Positions 41,203 to 49,674 of a stretch of DNA of 64,000 nt are shown piece by piece (position 1 is the first letter of the stretch; every line of letters starts with the position of its first letter). The stretch is from Achromobacter anxifer (lineage in GTDB: Bacteria > Pseudomonadota > Gammaproteobacteria > Burkholderiales > Burkholderiaceae_B), in NCBI RefSeq assembly GCF_903652925.1, contig NZ_CAHLAR010000005.1:310001-374000 (forward strand). Direction: 5' to 3'. The translations under genes and the position numbers were made by a program. A model generated the notes under the pieces. It was not told the origin of the DNA. It ran no database searches and saw only the letters and a list, made by a program, of their open reading frames with translations.

Positions 41203-41835
41203 ATGGATCATCAAGTCGTGACCGCTACGGCAGCCGCAGACGCTGGTAGCCTTGCGAGCCAATCTGGACAGCCAGGCCACTACCTGCGTCGCAGTGAAGA
41301 TATCGACGGATATCCGAACCTCGCCTTCGAGCACTGGTACCAGCAAGGCATGTCCAGTTACATGGCCAGGCTGCCCCGGGCGCTTCGCAAGCAGGCGCTG
41401 AAGGCCTGTATCCAGCAATGGCAGAAGAGCGAGGCCCGTCGCGGTGGTGACGTGGGTTCGTGCGCGCGGCATATGGCCCCGGCTTACTGGATGTTGCGGG
41501 CCTTCGCATACGGCGCCACGGGGCGTGATAGCGAAGGCTTGCGCACCCCCGCCGTGGCCGAGGGTTACGTGTGGCCCGAGCCGCCTGACGCCGCCTGGGC
41601 GCTGCTGGTTTGCGCCTATCCGGATGGTGAGTGTGATCTGGATATGGTCCATCCAGTGAGCCGACGCTTCTGGTCGGAAGACAACGACTTCTTCGAGCCC
41701 CCCGGCCCGCGCGAGATCTTCAACCGGTCCTGGTACGAAAGCATGGGCTTCGAGGTGATGCGGATGTCGCCCGCCATGACCGCGCGCGTTGACTGGGCTC
41801 CGCCCAAGCGCCATCTTTCGGTGGTGCGGCAGTGA
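41203..41835 (+). CDS. Hypothetical protein
   Basis: 210 residues, soluble, aromatic-rich (FEHWYQQGMSSYMARL; WFSEDNDFF-like region at about 158-168). No family recognised. GTGAGAGCG precedes ATG 41203. It overlaps the start of the next gene by 1-4 bases. Confidence 0.65.
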   Translation: MDHQVVTATAAADAGSLASQSGQPGHYLRRSEDIDGYPNLAFEHWYQQGMSSYMARLPRALRKQALKACIQQWQKSEARRGGDVGSCARHMAPAYWMLRAFAYGATGRDSEGLRTPAVAEGYVWPEPPDAAWALLVCAYPDGECDLDMVHPVSRRFWSEDNDFFEPPGPREIFNRSWYESMGFEVMRMSPAMTARVDWAPPKRHLSVVRQ

Positions 41836-42419
41836 TGGCTGCTTTGATCTACCCAAGGTTCGGTGCGGCGCTGGCGCTAAGCATCCTGGCGTGCTCCGGG
41901 CCGGCGGCTCAGGCTGACCAAGGGCAGCCAGCTGTCGGGCACCTGAGGCTGGTGAATGACCTGGATCGGCCCCAGGACGGCTACTGCATCGACATCATGG
42001 GCTCGGGCAATCACCTGCGGTTCGACATGCCCATGACCGCGCACAACTGCAAACCAGGCCTCTATCACGATGAGGCTGTCACCCTCGATCCTGCCGGCCA
42101 GGTACGGTTCCCCGCCTATGGAGTCTGCGCGACCGTCGCAGGCCTGAATGGCAAGGTGCTGCCCAACACAGCCGTGATGCCTCGACGCTGCGACGAGCGA
42201 AGCCCGTTCCTTGTCGCCGGCCCGATGCAGAGGTTCACTTTTCACGCTGATGGCCGCGTGGAATTGCGGGGCACGGGGCTGTGCCTGGCCGTTGGTGATC
42301 GCTCCGATTCGACCTTCGACGAGACCCACCGCTGGCGCGCGCTCTACATGGCCGATTGCGTGGCTGTGGACGAGAAGCTGTCCCGGTGGCGCTTTGTTGA
42401 GCACTATCGAAAGAAATGA
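41835..42419 (+). CDS. Secreted ricin-type (beta-trefoil)-like protein
   Basis: 194 residues with a Sec signal (LIYPRFGAALALSILACSG...AQA, cleavage near residue 27). The mature part has seven or so cysteines and pieces such as DGYCIDIMGSG, YGVCATVAG and GTGLCLAVGDRSD that resemble the repeated 'CLD..' units of ricin-type lectin folds. A carbohydrate-binding envelope or exported protein is likely. GTG 41832 is an alternative start. The reported cysteine pattern is seen; the lectin role is inference. Confidence 0.65.
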   Translation: MAALIYPRFGAALALSILACSGPAAQADQGQPAVGHLRLVNDLDRPQDGYCIDIMGSGNHLRFDMPMTAHNCKPGLYHDEAVTLDPAGQVRFPAYGVCATVAGLNGKVLPNTAVMPRRCDERSPFLVAGPMQRFTFHADGRVELRGTGLCLAVGDRSDSTFDETHRWRALYMADCVAVDEKLSRWRFVEHYRKK

Positions 42420-42423
42420 CCAA

Positions 42424-42493
42424 CGCCAGCAGCAAGAAATTCTGCTGCTGGCGCAGGGCTCCAAACAACATGGGCCGCATTCGCGGCCCATTT
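42424..42493. terminator. Tandem hairpins between convergent genes
   Basis: A perfect 11-base stem, CGCCAGCAGCA/TGCTGCTGGCG (42424-42453), and a second stem TGGGCCGC/GCGGCCCA (42471-42490) followed by TTT. They separate convergent genes ending at 42419 and 42510. Confidence 0.8.
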
Positions 42494-42509
42494 GCCTTGC
42501 AGAGCGTGG

Positions 42510-43448
42510 TTAGCGGTGCACGATGACCGGGCTCACCGAATATCCAGTCTTTCCGTCACCGAGTTGCCCTTGACTACCAGCACCCCAGCATTTGCCAACG
42601 GATCCCTGGACAGCACATGCATGATCGTTGCCGGCCGTGATCATTGTCTGCCCGCCAGGCAGGTCGCCAACAGGTACTGGCGCCAATCGACGGCTTCCTA
42701 CGGATGTGGAGTCGCCAAGCTGGCCCGCGGAATTCGAACCCCAGCACGAGGTGGTATCAAGCCTAACCGCGCAGTTGAAGTCGAGGCCCGCCGAAAAGGT
42801 CGTCACCCCGGATGACAGCCCAGCGACAGCGGAAGCCCGTGGCACCACGGTAGTATCGCCATAGCCTCGGCCAAGCCCAACCTGGCCCGCTGCATTGTTC
42901 CCCCAGCAGTAGAGCGCGCCCGCGCGGAGACCACACGTATGTGCGCCACCAGCTCCGATCGAGGACCAGCCAGAGCTGGCAGTGCTGGTCTGGTCATCAA
43001 TTACAGCGGATGCATCCAACTGCATGGCCGGCGTTTGCCCGTTGCCCAGTTGGCCCGAGGTACCCTGGCCCCAGCAGTACACGATCCCAGCCTTGATTGC
43101 GCAGGAGTGGTTGTCGCCGGCGGCAACCGCTGTAGATTCATCCATGCCGCGTGCGCTTACCGGGATCGCGGTGGTCGATTCGTCGTTGCCCAACTGCCCA
43201 TAGACGCCAGAGCCCCAGCATTTGGTCATGCCGTATTGGATCGCGCAGGCGTGTTGTTCCCCGGCTGCAATGTCCGTGACGCCACCCGTCATGCCGTAGA
43301 CTTGCATCGGTCTCTCGGGTGCCGGTTGAGCGTTTGCGGGCTTGCCCGGGCTCGGTGTGACGACGAATAACTTCGCATTGGCGAAGCTCGGGGCAATTGC
43401 GATCGCAGTGGCAATCAGCGCCAGCCGGACGTGTGAAACGTGGGTCAT
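42510..43448 (-). CDS. Secreted RCC1-repeat protein
   Basis: 312 residues with a signal peptide (VRLALIATAIAIAPSFANA, cleavage near 25). Five or six RCC1-type blades follow, each of the form 'ITAGNDHACAV...G.V.CWG.G..GQLG.G'. The Ala/Gly-His-x-C and CWG cysteines repeat in every blade, suggesting disulfides outside the cytoplasm. RCC1 propellers bind partner proteins. Right after the signal, the segment KLFVVTPSPGK resembles the start of the secreted protein at 59329. Hairpins end the gene. Function unknown. Confidence 0.85.
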   Translation of the reverse strand: MTHVSHVRLALIATAIAIAPSFANAKLFVVTPSPGKPANAQPAPERPMQVYGMTGGVTDIAAGEQHACAIQYGMTKCWGSGVYGQLGNDESTTAIPVSARGMDESTAVAAGDNHSCAIKAGIVYCWGQGTSGQLGNGQTPAMQLDASAVIDDQTSTASSGWSSIGAGGAHTCGLRAGALYCWGNNAAGQVGLGRGYGDTTVVPRASAVAGLSSGVTTFSAGLDFNCAVRLDTTSCWGSNSAGQLGDSTSVGSRRLAPVPVGDLPGGQTMITAGNDHACAVQGSVGKCWGAGSQGQLGDGKTGYSVSPVIVHR

Positions 43449-43533
43449 GTGCTGTGATTGAAAAGTGGTTTCCAGGTATAGGGAAACTCGACCGAAACGA
43501 GTAAGCCGCCGACCAGAAGGTCAGCGGCTGGAG

Positions 43534-43932
43534 TCACGACAGGTACGCAGACCCGTCGTTGGCCATCAAGAACCCTTTTTCGAGCTGTTGGAGCAGCTCG
43601 TCAAAGCCGTATGCCAGGTAGGTGGCCTTCTGCTGATGATGCCGGTTGACGGAGCCACCAAAGGTGTCATTGTTCAGCCGGCGATCCGATGAGTAGTGCA
43701 TGTTCCAGCTGAGCAGGTGCATATCGGGCTGAACGGCCGTACCGTCCAGATCCACAGTCACTTGCAGACCACTTTCCGCTTTCAAATTCACGAGGATCGT
43801 GAGCTGGTGCGGGTCGTCGACGCGATCGTGGCTCAGGTTGAGGCGTTGCGCCAGCTCGAGCAGGGCCTTCGCGATGAACTCGCGGTCTGCCTTGCGGCGA
43901 ACGGTCTTGGTGGTAGTGAGAGTCTTCGTCAT
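43534..43932 (-). CDS. Hypothetical protein
   Basis: 132 residues, basic N-terminus (TKTVRRKADREFIAKALLEL) then strands and a helical tail. GAGGAGCAG precedes ATG 43932. It is 10 bases downstream of the minus-strand gene at 43943-44440 and probably shares its transcript. A hairpin without T-run lies at 43504-43529. No family recognised. Confidence 0.65.
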   Translation of the reverse strand: MTKTLTTTKTVRRKADREFIAKALLELAQRLNLSHDRVDDPHQLTILVNLKAESGLQVTVDLDGTAVQPDMHLLSWNMHYSSDRRLNNDTFGGSVNRHHQQKATYLAYGFDELLQQLEKGFLMANDGSAYLS

Positions 43933-43942
43933 GGTCTGCTCC

Positions 43943-44440
43943 TCAAGCCGGGCAGGCTTGTTTCACCGCGGTTTCGAAGGTTGCACCTGTAAGGCGCATC
44001 TCCGTTCCATCGCGCATGACGATCCACCCATTGCTGTCGATCAGGCGGCGCACCAGGGTGAACGCGTAGCCATTGACCTTCAGGGTGTCGTTGGGCGACA
44101 GGTTGCGGCGAAACTTGCGCAGCTTCTCACGGGTGCTCTGTACGCGCTCAACGTAGCTCTTCCAGGCCATGATCGCGGGAAACGCGCCACAGGCGGCTTC
44201 AAATGCTGTCTCCGCCGACGGGTACATGGACGGAAGCGCCGAAGAGTATGAGTCGGCGGTCCAGAGGCCATTGGTCTCGGTCAGAGACTCCCAGGCCAGG
44301 GTGGTGCTTCCGTCCCGCTGCTTCAGCAGCATCCAGAGCGTGTTACCCACGAGGGCCTGTTTCAGTATCTCGAAATAGCCGTGCCGGCTGCGGTTGTTCG
44401 CCGTCAGATGCGCGATGAGTTCAGTTTTGGTCGATGTCAT
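43943..44440 (-). CDS. Hypothetical protein
   Basis: 165 residues, soluble; 'NTLWMLLKQRDGSTTLAWESLTE' strand region and a basic RKFRRNLSPNDTLKVNG block. The leader AGAGGAAACACCATG is identical to the one at 39477. Its promoter lies in the palindrome shared with the divergent HAD gene. No family recognised. Confidence 0.7.
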   Translation of the reverse strand: MTSTKTELIAHLTANNRSRHGYFEILKQALVGNTLWMLLKQRDGSTTLAWESLTETNGLWTADSYSSALPSMYPSAETAFEAACGAFPAIMAWKSYVERVQSTREKLRKFRRNLSPNDTLKVNGYAFTLVRRLIDSNGWIVMRDGTEMRLTGATFETAVKQACPA

Positions 44441-44467
44441 GGTGTTTCCTCTGGGTTAATGATGCTT

Positions 44468-44489
44468 CGTATAGCGCAGCGGCTATACG
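44468..44489. promoter_or_regulatory. Palindromic divergent promoter
   Basis: A perfect inverted repeat CGTATAGC-GCAGCG-GCTATACG. Each arm contains a -10 like TATACG, one for each strand, so one site can serve both the HAD gene at 44495 and the minus-strand gene at 43943. The 8-base arms could also be an operator. Confidence 0.65.
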
Positions 44490-44494
44490 GATCC

Positions 44495-44920
44495 ATGACC
44501 CCACAACGACTTCTCGCACTTGATTTCGACGGCGTGCTGCACCCTGGATTGGCCGGCACGCTCATCTACATCGACCGCATCGAGCAATTTCTTGCAGATC
44601 AACCGCTCGTGGGCGTCGTCTTCTCCACCACCTGGCGCGAACAGCATTCCGTCGCGGAGATGGCTTCGTGGTTCCGCCACACATCGCCGAGCCGGTTCCT
44701 TGGCGCCACGCCGGTGCTCGGGGGCGGGCCTGCGGTGCGCTGGAGGGAGATCCGAACCTGGATTGAGCAGCACCAGTTTCATGGCCTCTGGGCGGCCCTC
44801 GACGACGACGAGTCTCTATTCCCGCCGAACTGTCCTGAACTCGTTCGCTGTGATCCGGCGCGCGGCGTCAGGCCGGCACAGATTCAGGCCCTTATCTCGG
44901 TTCTGGAGCTGACCAGGTAG
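44495..44920 (+). CDS. HAD-type protein (Swiss Army Knife RNA-repair HAD group)
   Basis: 141 residues. Motif I LALDFDGVLHPG (Asp10, Asp12), motif II VVFSTTWRE (Ser/Thr) and motif IV LWAALDDDESLFP. The LHP after motif I and the STTW motif match the HAD group found with RNA-repair ligases and in phages. It is a clear homologue of the protein at 55835. The -10 is 5 bases from ATG 44495, so the mRNA is probably leaderless. A phosphatase on a polynucleotide end is the inferred activity. Confidence 0.75.
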   Translation: MTPQRLLALDFDGVLHPGLAGTLIYIDRIEQFLADQPLVGVVFSTTWREQHSVAEMASWFRHTSPSRFLGATPVLGGGPAVRWREIRTWIEQHQFHGLWAALDDDESLFPPNCPELVRCDPARGVRPAQIQALISVLELTR

Positions 44921-44994
44921 TTGGTAGGGACTCGCGAATGTGCCCAGCGCCTGGTTGCAACCTCCGCTAGGTGAGACATAGCTTTGCCGCAAAT

Positions 44995-45018
44995 GAAAAA
45001 GCCACAGCTTGCTGTGGC
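44995..45018 (-). terminator. Rho-independent terminator
   Basis: Stem GCCACAG/CTGTGGC (45001-45007 with 45012-45018). On the minus strand it is followed by a T-run, ending the lipoprotein gene. Confidence 0.85.
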
Positions 45019-45043
45019 CTTGAGCTGCTGCGAGTTGCTGGAC

Positions 45044-45727
45044 TTATCGAACCGCGGAGCGGATGGCGTCAGCCTGATCCGGAAGCAGCTTGATCAGGTC
45101 GTCCTGGCTCTTTTCGAGAAACGCCTTTGCGTTGCGATTGGCGGGGGCCAGGCGCGTCAAACGCTGAATCACCTGGGGGAACCACTGCGGCCGGCTTTCG
45201 GCTTTCATCTCGATCACGTCTGCGGTCGAGGTCGTCATACCCTTGTCGACCAGGGGTTTGCCGTCAAACCCAGCTCCCAGCAGTGCACGAGCGGTCCGCT
45301 GCTCGCCAATGAGGAGGACCTTCTGGGCTGGGGCGGTTGAGCAGCGCTTTTCATTGACGAGCGTCACGTACCCCGCGCGAACGCCGGGCTCGGGAGGCAG
45401 AACGGTGGTGTTCCCCTCGTTCGTGATTTCCAGCGGCCACGTACGGTCCCAGGGCACGATAACGCCCGCGTACACGCATTTGCCCGCGCCGTCGGCCCGC
45501 CAGAACTCTCGCGTATAGGTCATCGGCGTCACCGATTCCAGCTCCGTCGGAATCTTGACTTGGCCCTGATCCGGGTAGAGCTTCGTAGAAAAGGCCGTAT
45601 CAGCTGACACGGCCGCGAGGTGCATGACGGCAGTGCCCGCACAGCCGGTGAGGCTCAGTGCGACAGCCACCAGCCCTGCGTAGGTAACGGCTCGCGAACG
45701 CACTCCAATTCTGTTCAAACGATTCAT
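45044..45727 (-). CDS. Lipoprotein
   Basis: 227 residues. The signal has a lipobox LSLTGC (Cys near residue 29), so it should be lipidated and envelope-anchored. The mature part has a central 'AGKCVYAGVIVPWDRTWPLEITNEGNTTVLPP' and a second Cys, and a helical tail. The leader has CCAACCTGAG before ATG 45727, resembling the leader of the minus-strand gene at 33273-33611. No family recognised. Confidence 0.8.
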   Translation of the reverse strand: MNRLNRIGVRSRAVTYAGLVAVALSLTGCAGTAVMHLAAVSADTAFSTKLYPDQGQVKIPTELESVTPMTYTREFWRADGAGKCVYAGVIVPWDRTWPLEITNEGNTTVLPPEPGVRAGYVTLVNEKRCSTAPAQKVLLIGEQRTARALLGAGFDGKPLVDKGMTTSTADVIEMKAESRPQWFPQVIQRLTRLAPANRNAKAFLEKSQDDLIKLLPDQADAIRSAVR

Positions 45728-45838
45728 AGCACAGCTCAGGTTGGTTACAAATAGAAAGTTTATGATTCATTTATACCATACAAACGCTTAATTTAAACCG
45801 CAGTGACTAAGATGCAACAGAGCGAAATGGCCGCGAGG

Positions 45839-45867
45839 AAGGTGCATACCTTTTAAAAAGATATACT
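45839..45867 (+). promoter_or_regulatory. Weak member of the TATACT promoter family
   Basis: -10 TATACT (45862-45867) with only a poor -35 (AAGGTG at 45839-45844). Confidence 0.5.
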
Positions 45868-45896
45868 TGAAAGCTCACATTACGTCTACAGAAGCC

Positions 45897-46664
45897 TTGA
45901 AATTACACGTTCTTTCAGATTTGCACCTGGATTTGGCACCATGGCAGCCGCCGGTGACGGAGGCGGACGCGATGGTCGTTGCCGGAGATCTCTACGACGA
46001 TGCTCGACAGAGCATCGAATGGTGCGTTGCAGCCCGCCAGCGGACAGGCAGGCCCGTCATTTTCGTCCCCGGAAATCATGAGTTTTATGGCTGCTGCCTC
46101 CAGGATGGCATTGAGGCAATGCGCGAGCAGGCCCGCGCCGGTGGCGTTCATTTCCTGCACAACGAGAGCGTCTTCGTCGATGGCGTTCGCTTCGTGGGCG
46201 CCACACTCTGGACTGATTTCTGTGCCGACGGCGTTGGTTTTCAAGCCATTGCGAAGCACGCTGCACGTGAATTCATCTCCGACTACAAGCACATCGGATA
46301 CCGCGACCGGGGCGCAGCGCGCGCATTGACCCCTGAGGACACCATCCGCGAGCACGGCGCAGCCCTTGCGGCCATCCAGGAAGGCCTGGCTGATGCCTAC
46401 TCCGAGCGGGTGGTGATAGTCACGCACCACGCACCTCTAACGCAGAGCCTCGATCCAGCTTACCGCGGCTCGGCTCTGAATCCGGCGATGGCTTCCAGCC
46501 TGGATACGCTGGTCGGCTACAGCATGGCCAAGCTCTGGGTCCATGGGCATGTCCACGGCAGTCACGACTACTTGATGGGCGGCACCAGAGTGGTATGCAA
46601 CGCGCGCGGGCGGCAGATCAGCATGAACCAGCAGTTCAGGGACGACCTGGTCATTACCATCTAA
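45897..46664 (+). CDS. Calcineurin-like metallophosphoesterase
   Basis: 255 residues with all metallophosphoesterase motifs: LSDLHLD (Asp8, His10), VVAGDLYD, VPGNHEFY, VTHHAP and VHGHVHG. These bind two metals and hydrolyse phosphodiesters or phosphoesters. TTG 45897 was chosen because it starts MKLHVLSDLHL, the usual beginning of this family; TTG 45867 overlaps the -10 box. No partner gene shows the substrate. Confidence 0.9.
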   Translation: MKLHVLSDLHLDLAPWQPPVTEADAMVVAGDLYDDARQSIEWCVAARQRTGRPVIFVPGNHEFYGCCLQDGIEAMREQARAGGVHFLHNESVFVDGVRFVGATLWTDFCADGVGFQAIAKHAAREFISDYKHIGYRDRGAARALTPEDTIREHGAALAAIQEGLADAYSERVVIVTHHAPLTQSLDPAYRGSALNPAMASSLDTLVGYSMAKLWVHGHVHGSHDYLMGGTRVVCNARGRQISMNQQFRDDLVITI

Positions 46665-46697
46665 CGCACATATTCGCAAAAAACCAGTCCTGAAATA

Positions 46698-46726
46698 TAG
46701 TAGTTATTCGCAAAAAGCGATATACT
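46698..46726 (+). promoter_or_regulatory. Promoter of the TATACT family
   Basis: -35 TAGTAG (46698-46703), 17-base spacer, -10 TATACT (46721-46726). The TAGTTATTCGCAA part is shared with the promoter at 51586. Confidence 0.7.
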
Positions 46727-46774
46727 GTGGGCAAGCCGGCGGATTCATCGCCAGGCACCAGATCTCGCACCGCT

Positions 46775-48535
46775 ATGACTACCACCGCAACCATTGGCCA
46801 GGGCCAACCCCTGGCGCATCAAGCCATCCTGGACTTGCGCATTCCGCACCAGCAAGATGCCTCTGTGGAGGAGAAGGAAGCCTCGGCCATTGCTGCAATC
46901 TATGGACTGTTCGAGCAAGGTCGGCCGGTAGCGGTTTCGTTCAGTGGCGGAAAAGACTCAAGCGTCCTGATGCACCTGGTGCTCCAGGCGGCAATCCGCG
47001 CTCACGGCGCCGGCCTGGCGCCGCACGTTGTCGTGGTTTCGTCGGACACCGGCGTGGAGAATCCCGAAGTCGCGCTGCTGTTGCGCCGTGAGCATGCCAA
47101 AATCCGGGCTGCGCTGACGGCGGCTGGTGTGAAGCATGAGGTCGTGCTGACACAGCCGTCCCTGGCGAGCTCATGGGCGGTACGAATCCTGGGTGGCAGC
47201 AAGCTGCCTTCGTTCCCGGGCAGCTCACACGATTGCGCCGTGGACTTCAAGGTCGCTCCGATCGCCTCCGCACGAGCTGCGGTGTTCAAGGACCTGGGCC
47301 GCGAGAACACCGTCACCGTGATTGGCACCCGATTCGACGAGAGTGAACAGCGCGGCCGCGCCATGACCGCGCGCGGTGAGCTGTCTGAACGTCCCTATCG
47401 TAACGAGGCCGGCGAATGGGTGATGAGCCCCATCGCTTTCTGGTCAACGGACGACGTGTGGGAGCAGATCGGCCTGATCCGTGCCGGCATCGTTTCGTCC
47501 TACTCGGATTTTGAGGATACCTTTCGCCTGTACGCTGATGCGGGCGGTACCAGTTGCGCAGTGGTGTCCGACGCCATCACCGAGGGCGCCAAGAAGGCGC
47601 GGGGCGGTTGCGGAGCTCGTTTTGGCTGTTTCGTGTGCCAGGCAGTATCTAACGACATATCGCTCGAAACGATGATCGAGGCCGATCCCGAGTACGCCTA
47701 CATGCGCGGACTGAGCAAGCTGCGCAACCTGATCGCGCGCACCCGCTTCGACTACAGCAGACGATACTGGGTGCAGCGGTCCATCGACTCCGATGGCGCT
47801 GTCAAGCTGCAACCGGACTGCTATTCCCCAGCCTTCCTGCTCGATCTGTTCCGCTACTGCGCCTCCCTGGACTATCAGGAAGAGCAAGCGGCACGTCGCG
47901 GGCGGCACTCCGTGCGGTACCGCCTGCTGAGCCCCGAGGCTGTGGTGGCCATCGACGCGCTCTGGTCCCTCAATGGCTTCCATGCTCCGCACACGGCCCT
48001 GCTGGAGTGGCTGGCGATCATGGACGGCCGCGCCCTCTATAGCATCGAAGACGCCGACAAGGTGCCTGAGGCCCCGCGTAAGCCGTTGCCGCCTGCCGTG
48101 CCCTACCAGGCGGGTGCCACCTGGGATGGCGCCGAGTTGGGCCTGTTCTCGGGAACTCGCGACGTCGCCCAGGCCCTGGCGGAATCGCCGGTGCGAGAGA
48201 CGAAAGACGGCCGCCATGTGCTGGCTCTGGACACTGAGCCGCGGATGCAGGTGGACATGGAGAGCTTCTACATGGCCCTGGATTTCGAATGGGACGCCAT
48301 CCTGGAGCGTCACCGCGCGCCGCGGGGAAGAAGCGACTGGACGGCAGGCTACCGCTTCTGGACCAGTTACGGCACTCTCAGCCTGGCGCCAGCCCAACTG
48401 AGCGAGCACGACCACGCTCTGCGGCGCACAGCTTGGCGCGCGGAACACGGCTTCATCGGAGAAGAGGGAAATCGTTGGGCCCAAAAGCTGGCTGTGCCGG
48501 CGCAGGAATCGGAACAGATGGCGCAGGCCGCCTAA
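46775..48535 (+). CDS. DndC-like PAPS-reductase-family sulfurtransferase, orphan
   Basis: 586 residues. The PP-loop SGGKDS (57-62) binds ATP, and VVSSDTGVENPEV fits the next DndC motif. Four cysteines at about 261, 279, 285 and 288 (CGARFGCFVC at 279-288) match the Fe-S-binding set of DndC. DndC activates substrates during phosphorothioate DNA modification. Unlike a dnd locus there is no DndA/IscS, DndB, DndD or DndE nearby, and a C-terminal extension (about 400-586) is of unknown function. ATG 46775 was chosen as it follows the promoter by about 48 bases. A role in DNA or RNA sulfur chemistry is inference. Confidence 0.8.
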   Translation: MTTTATIGQGQPLAHQAILDLRIPHQQDASVEEKEASAIAAIYGLFEQGRPVAVSFSGGKDSSVLMHLVLQAAIRAHGAGLAPHVVVVSSDTGVENPEVALLLRREHAKIRAALTAAGVKHEVVLTQPSLASSWAVRILGGSKLPSFPGSSHDCAVDFKVAPIASARAAVFKDLGRENTVTVIGTRFDESEQRGRAMTARGELSERPYRNEAGEWVMSPIAFWSTDDVWEQIGLIRAGIVSSYSDFEDTFRLYADAGGTSCAVVSDAITEGAKKARGGCGARFGCFVCQAVSNDISLETMIEADPEYAYMRGLSKLRNLIARTRFDYSRRYWVQRSIDSDGAVKLQPDCYSPAFLLDLFRYCASLDYQEEQAARRGRHSVRYRLLSPEAVVAIDALWSLNGFHAPHTALLEWLAIMDGRALYSIEDADKVPEAPRKPLPPAVPYQAGATWDGAELGLFSGTRDVAQALAESPVRETKDGRHVLALDTEPRMQVDMESFYMALDFEWDAILERHRAPRGRSDWTAGYRFWTSYGTLSLAPAQLSEHDHALRRTAWRAEHGFIGEEGNRWAQKLAVPAQESEQMAQAA

Positions 48536-48550
48536 TTTTTGGAGATCATC

Positions 48551-48838
48551 ATGACTGCATCCACAACACTCACTTGCACCTACGATCAATTCAAGCGTCT
48601 GTCGAAAGACTTTTTCGACGGGCTGAAAACTGCGACGACCGAGGAAGAGGTTGAACAAGGGTTGAAGTGCCTTGGCCTGGCTTACCTGGGCATCCAGTGG
48701 GACGAGACTTCTTCGACCTTCATGTGTGATCGGGAGGTGGGGGCGCCGGCGGTGCTCCGCCTCGCCCAGAAGCACGCTATTCTGCGGCAGGTGGAAATCG
48801 AGCAATCCCTGTCAGCCGGATCGTTGAAACTCCATTGA
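48551..48838 (+). CDS. Hypothetical small protein
   Basis: 95 residues, helical first half (FKRLSKDFFDGLKTATTEEEV) and a DETSSTFMCDREVG beta region. GGAG lies 7 bases before ATG 48551. Starts 15 bases after the DndC-like gene, so it may be a partner. No family recognised. Confidence 0.7.
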   Translation: MTASTTLTCTYDQFKRLSKDFFDGLKTATTEEEVEQGLKCLGLAYLGIQWDETSSTFMCDREVGAPAVLRLAQKHAILRQVEIEQSLSAGSLKLH

Positions 48839-48858
48839 GCAGAACAACGGAATACGTC

Positions 48859-49152
48859 ATGGAAAACCTGCAAACTTACAAGGGCTGGATGGCAGCCGCC
48901 CACGAGCTGCTCAAGGACAAACCGAACTGGACTGGCCTGGATCAGGGGGAGCTTGGCTACATGGTCATCATCGGCGGCATCGTCTTTGCGACGCCGGCCG
49001 AACCCGACGGGCACGTCTACAGCGAGGATGATCTGTGTGACCCGTGCCCCTCAGCCTGGGATGATGTGCGTGGCTGCTGGGACTGCGGTGACCCTGAAAG
49101 TGATAGGCGAACCATCCTCGAGCCGGTATTTGTATCCCTGGCACACGCCTGA
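48859..49152 (+). CDS. Hypothetical small protein with Cys cluster
   Basis: 97 residues. The C-terminal half has DDLCDPCPSAWDDVRGCWDCGD with four cysteines (two CxxC-type pairs), a likely zinc or Fe-S site. It could serve as a small partner of the DndC-like protein, but that is speculation. ATG 48859 lacks a strong ribosome site. Confidence 0.65.
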   Translation: MENLQTYKGWMAAAHELLKDKPNWTGLDQGELGYMVIIGGIVFATPAEPDGHVYSEDDLCDPCPSAWDDVRGCWDCGDPESDRRTILEPVFVSLAHA

Positions 49153-49160
49153 GCTTTCAA

Positions 49161-49188
49161 GAAAACGCCCCTCCGTAAGGAGAGGCGT
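49161..49188. terminator. Terminator between convergent genes
   Basis: Stem ACGCCCCTCC/GGAGAGGCGT (one wobble pair) with a GTAA loop. On the minus strand a TTTT run follows, ending the gene at 49207; it may also end the plus-strand unit. Confidence 0.7.
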
Positions 49189-49206
49189 GGAGTTTGGCTT
49201 AGAGCC

Positions 49207-49674
49207 TCAGAACGCGATCTTCAGCCAGATCTTCTCTGGCGTGTCGTCACCAGAATCCTCGGTGTTCACGTACTCGAGACCTTCAGGCGCCACGGTGAAT
49301 CCGTGATTGCCGATGACGCCGAGGATGAGGTCTTTATGGCCCGCGTAGACGGGAGCGCCATAGGTGTCCGCACGTGGGTATTCCGCGACGAATTCCGTGC
49401 AAACTCCCTTGCCGCGAAGCTCGTCCACATCCGCTTGCGACAGCTCGGTGCCCAGCGTGAGTCCGTGATCGTCCACCAGGACATACGGTTCTTCATCATC
49501 GGCGGGCACGTACAGCCAGGCGTGTTTTTTGAGCCCGTCAGCACTGCGGCACTCGACTTCTCCCTCAAAGGAGAAGTGTGCCGAACCGAGGTGGCGAAGT
49601 GCCTCTTTGAGGTTTTCGACTGTCACCGAATCATCGTTCGGGGTGATGACTGCGCTGATGATGATCTTCTTCAT
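49207..49674 (-). CDS. Hypothetical protein
   Basis: 155 residues, acidic, strand-rich (HAWLYVPADDEEPYVLVDDHG), starting MKKIIISAVITPNDDSV. The leader GGAAGGAAACACCATG resembles that at 43943-44440 and 39477. No family recognised. Confidence 0.7.
   Translation of the reverse strand: MKKIIISAVITPNDDSVTVENLKEALRHLGSAHFSFEGEVECRSADGLKKHAWLYVPADDEEPYVLVDDHGLTLGTELSQADVDELRGKGVCTEFVAEYPRADTYGAPVYAGHKDLILGVIGNHGFTVAPEGLEYVNTEDSGDDTPEKIWLKIAF

Noticed and set aside
43504-43529. Hairpin AGCCGCCGACC/GGTCAGCGGCT as terminator
   Set aside because: One mismatch and no T-run on either strand, so I did not call a terminator.
47444-48805. 453-residue open frame on the minus strand
   Set aside because: Antisense to the DndC-like gene, whose motifs are unambiguous; no protein-like hydrophobicity or motif in the minus frame.
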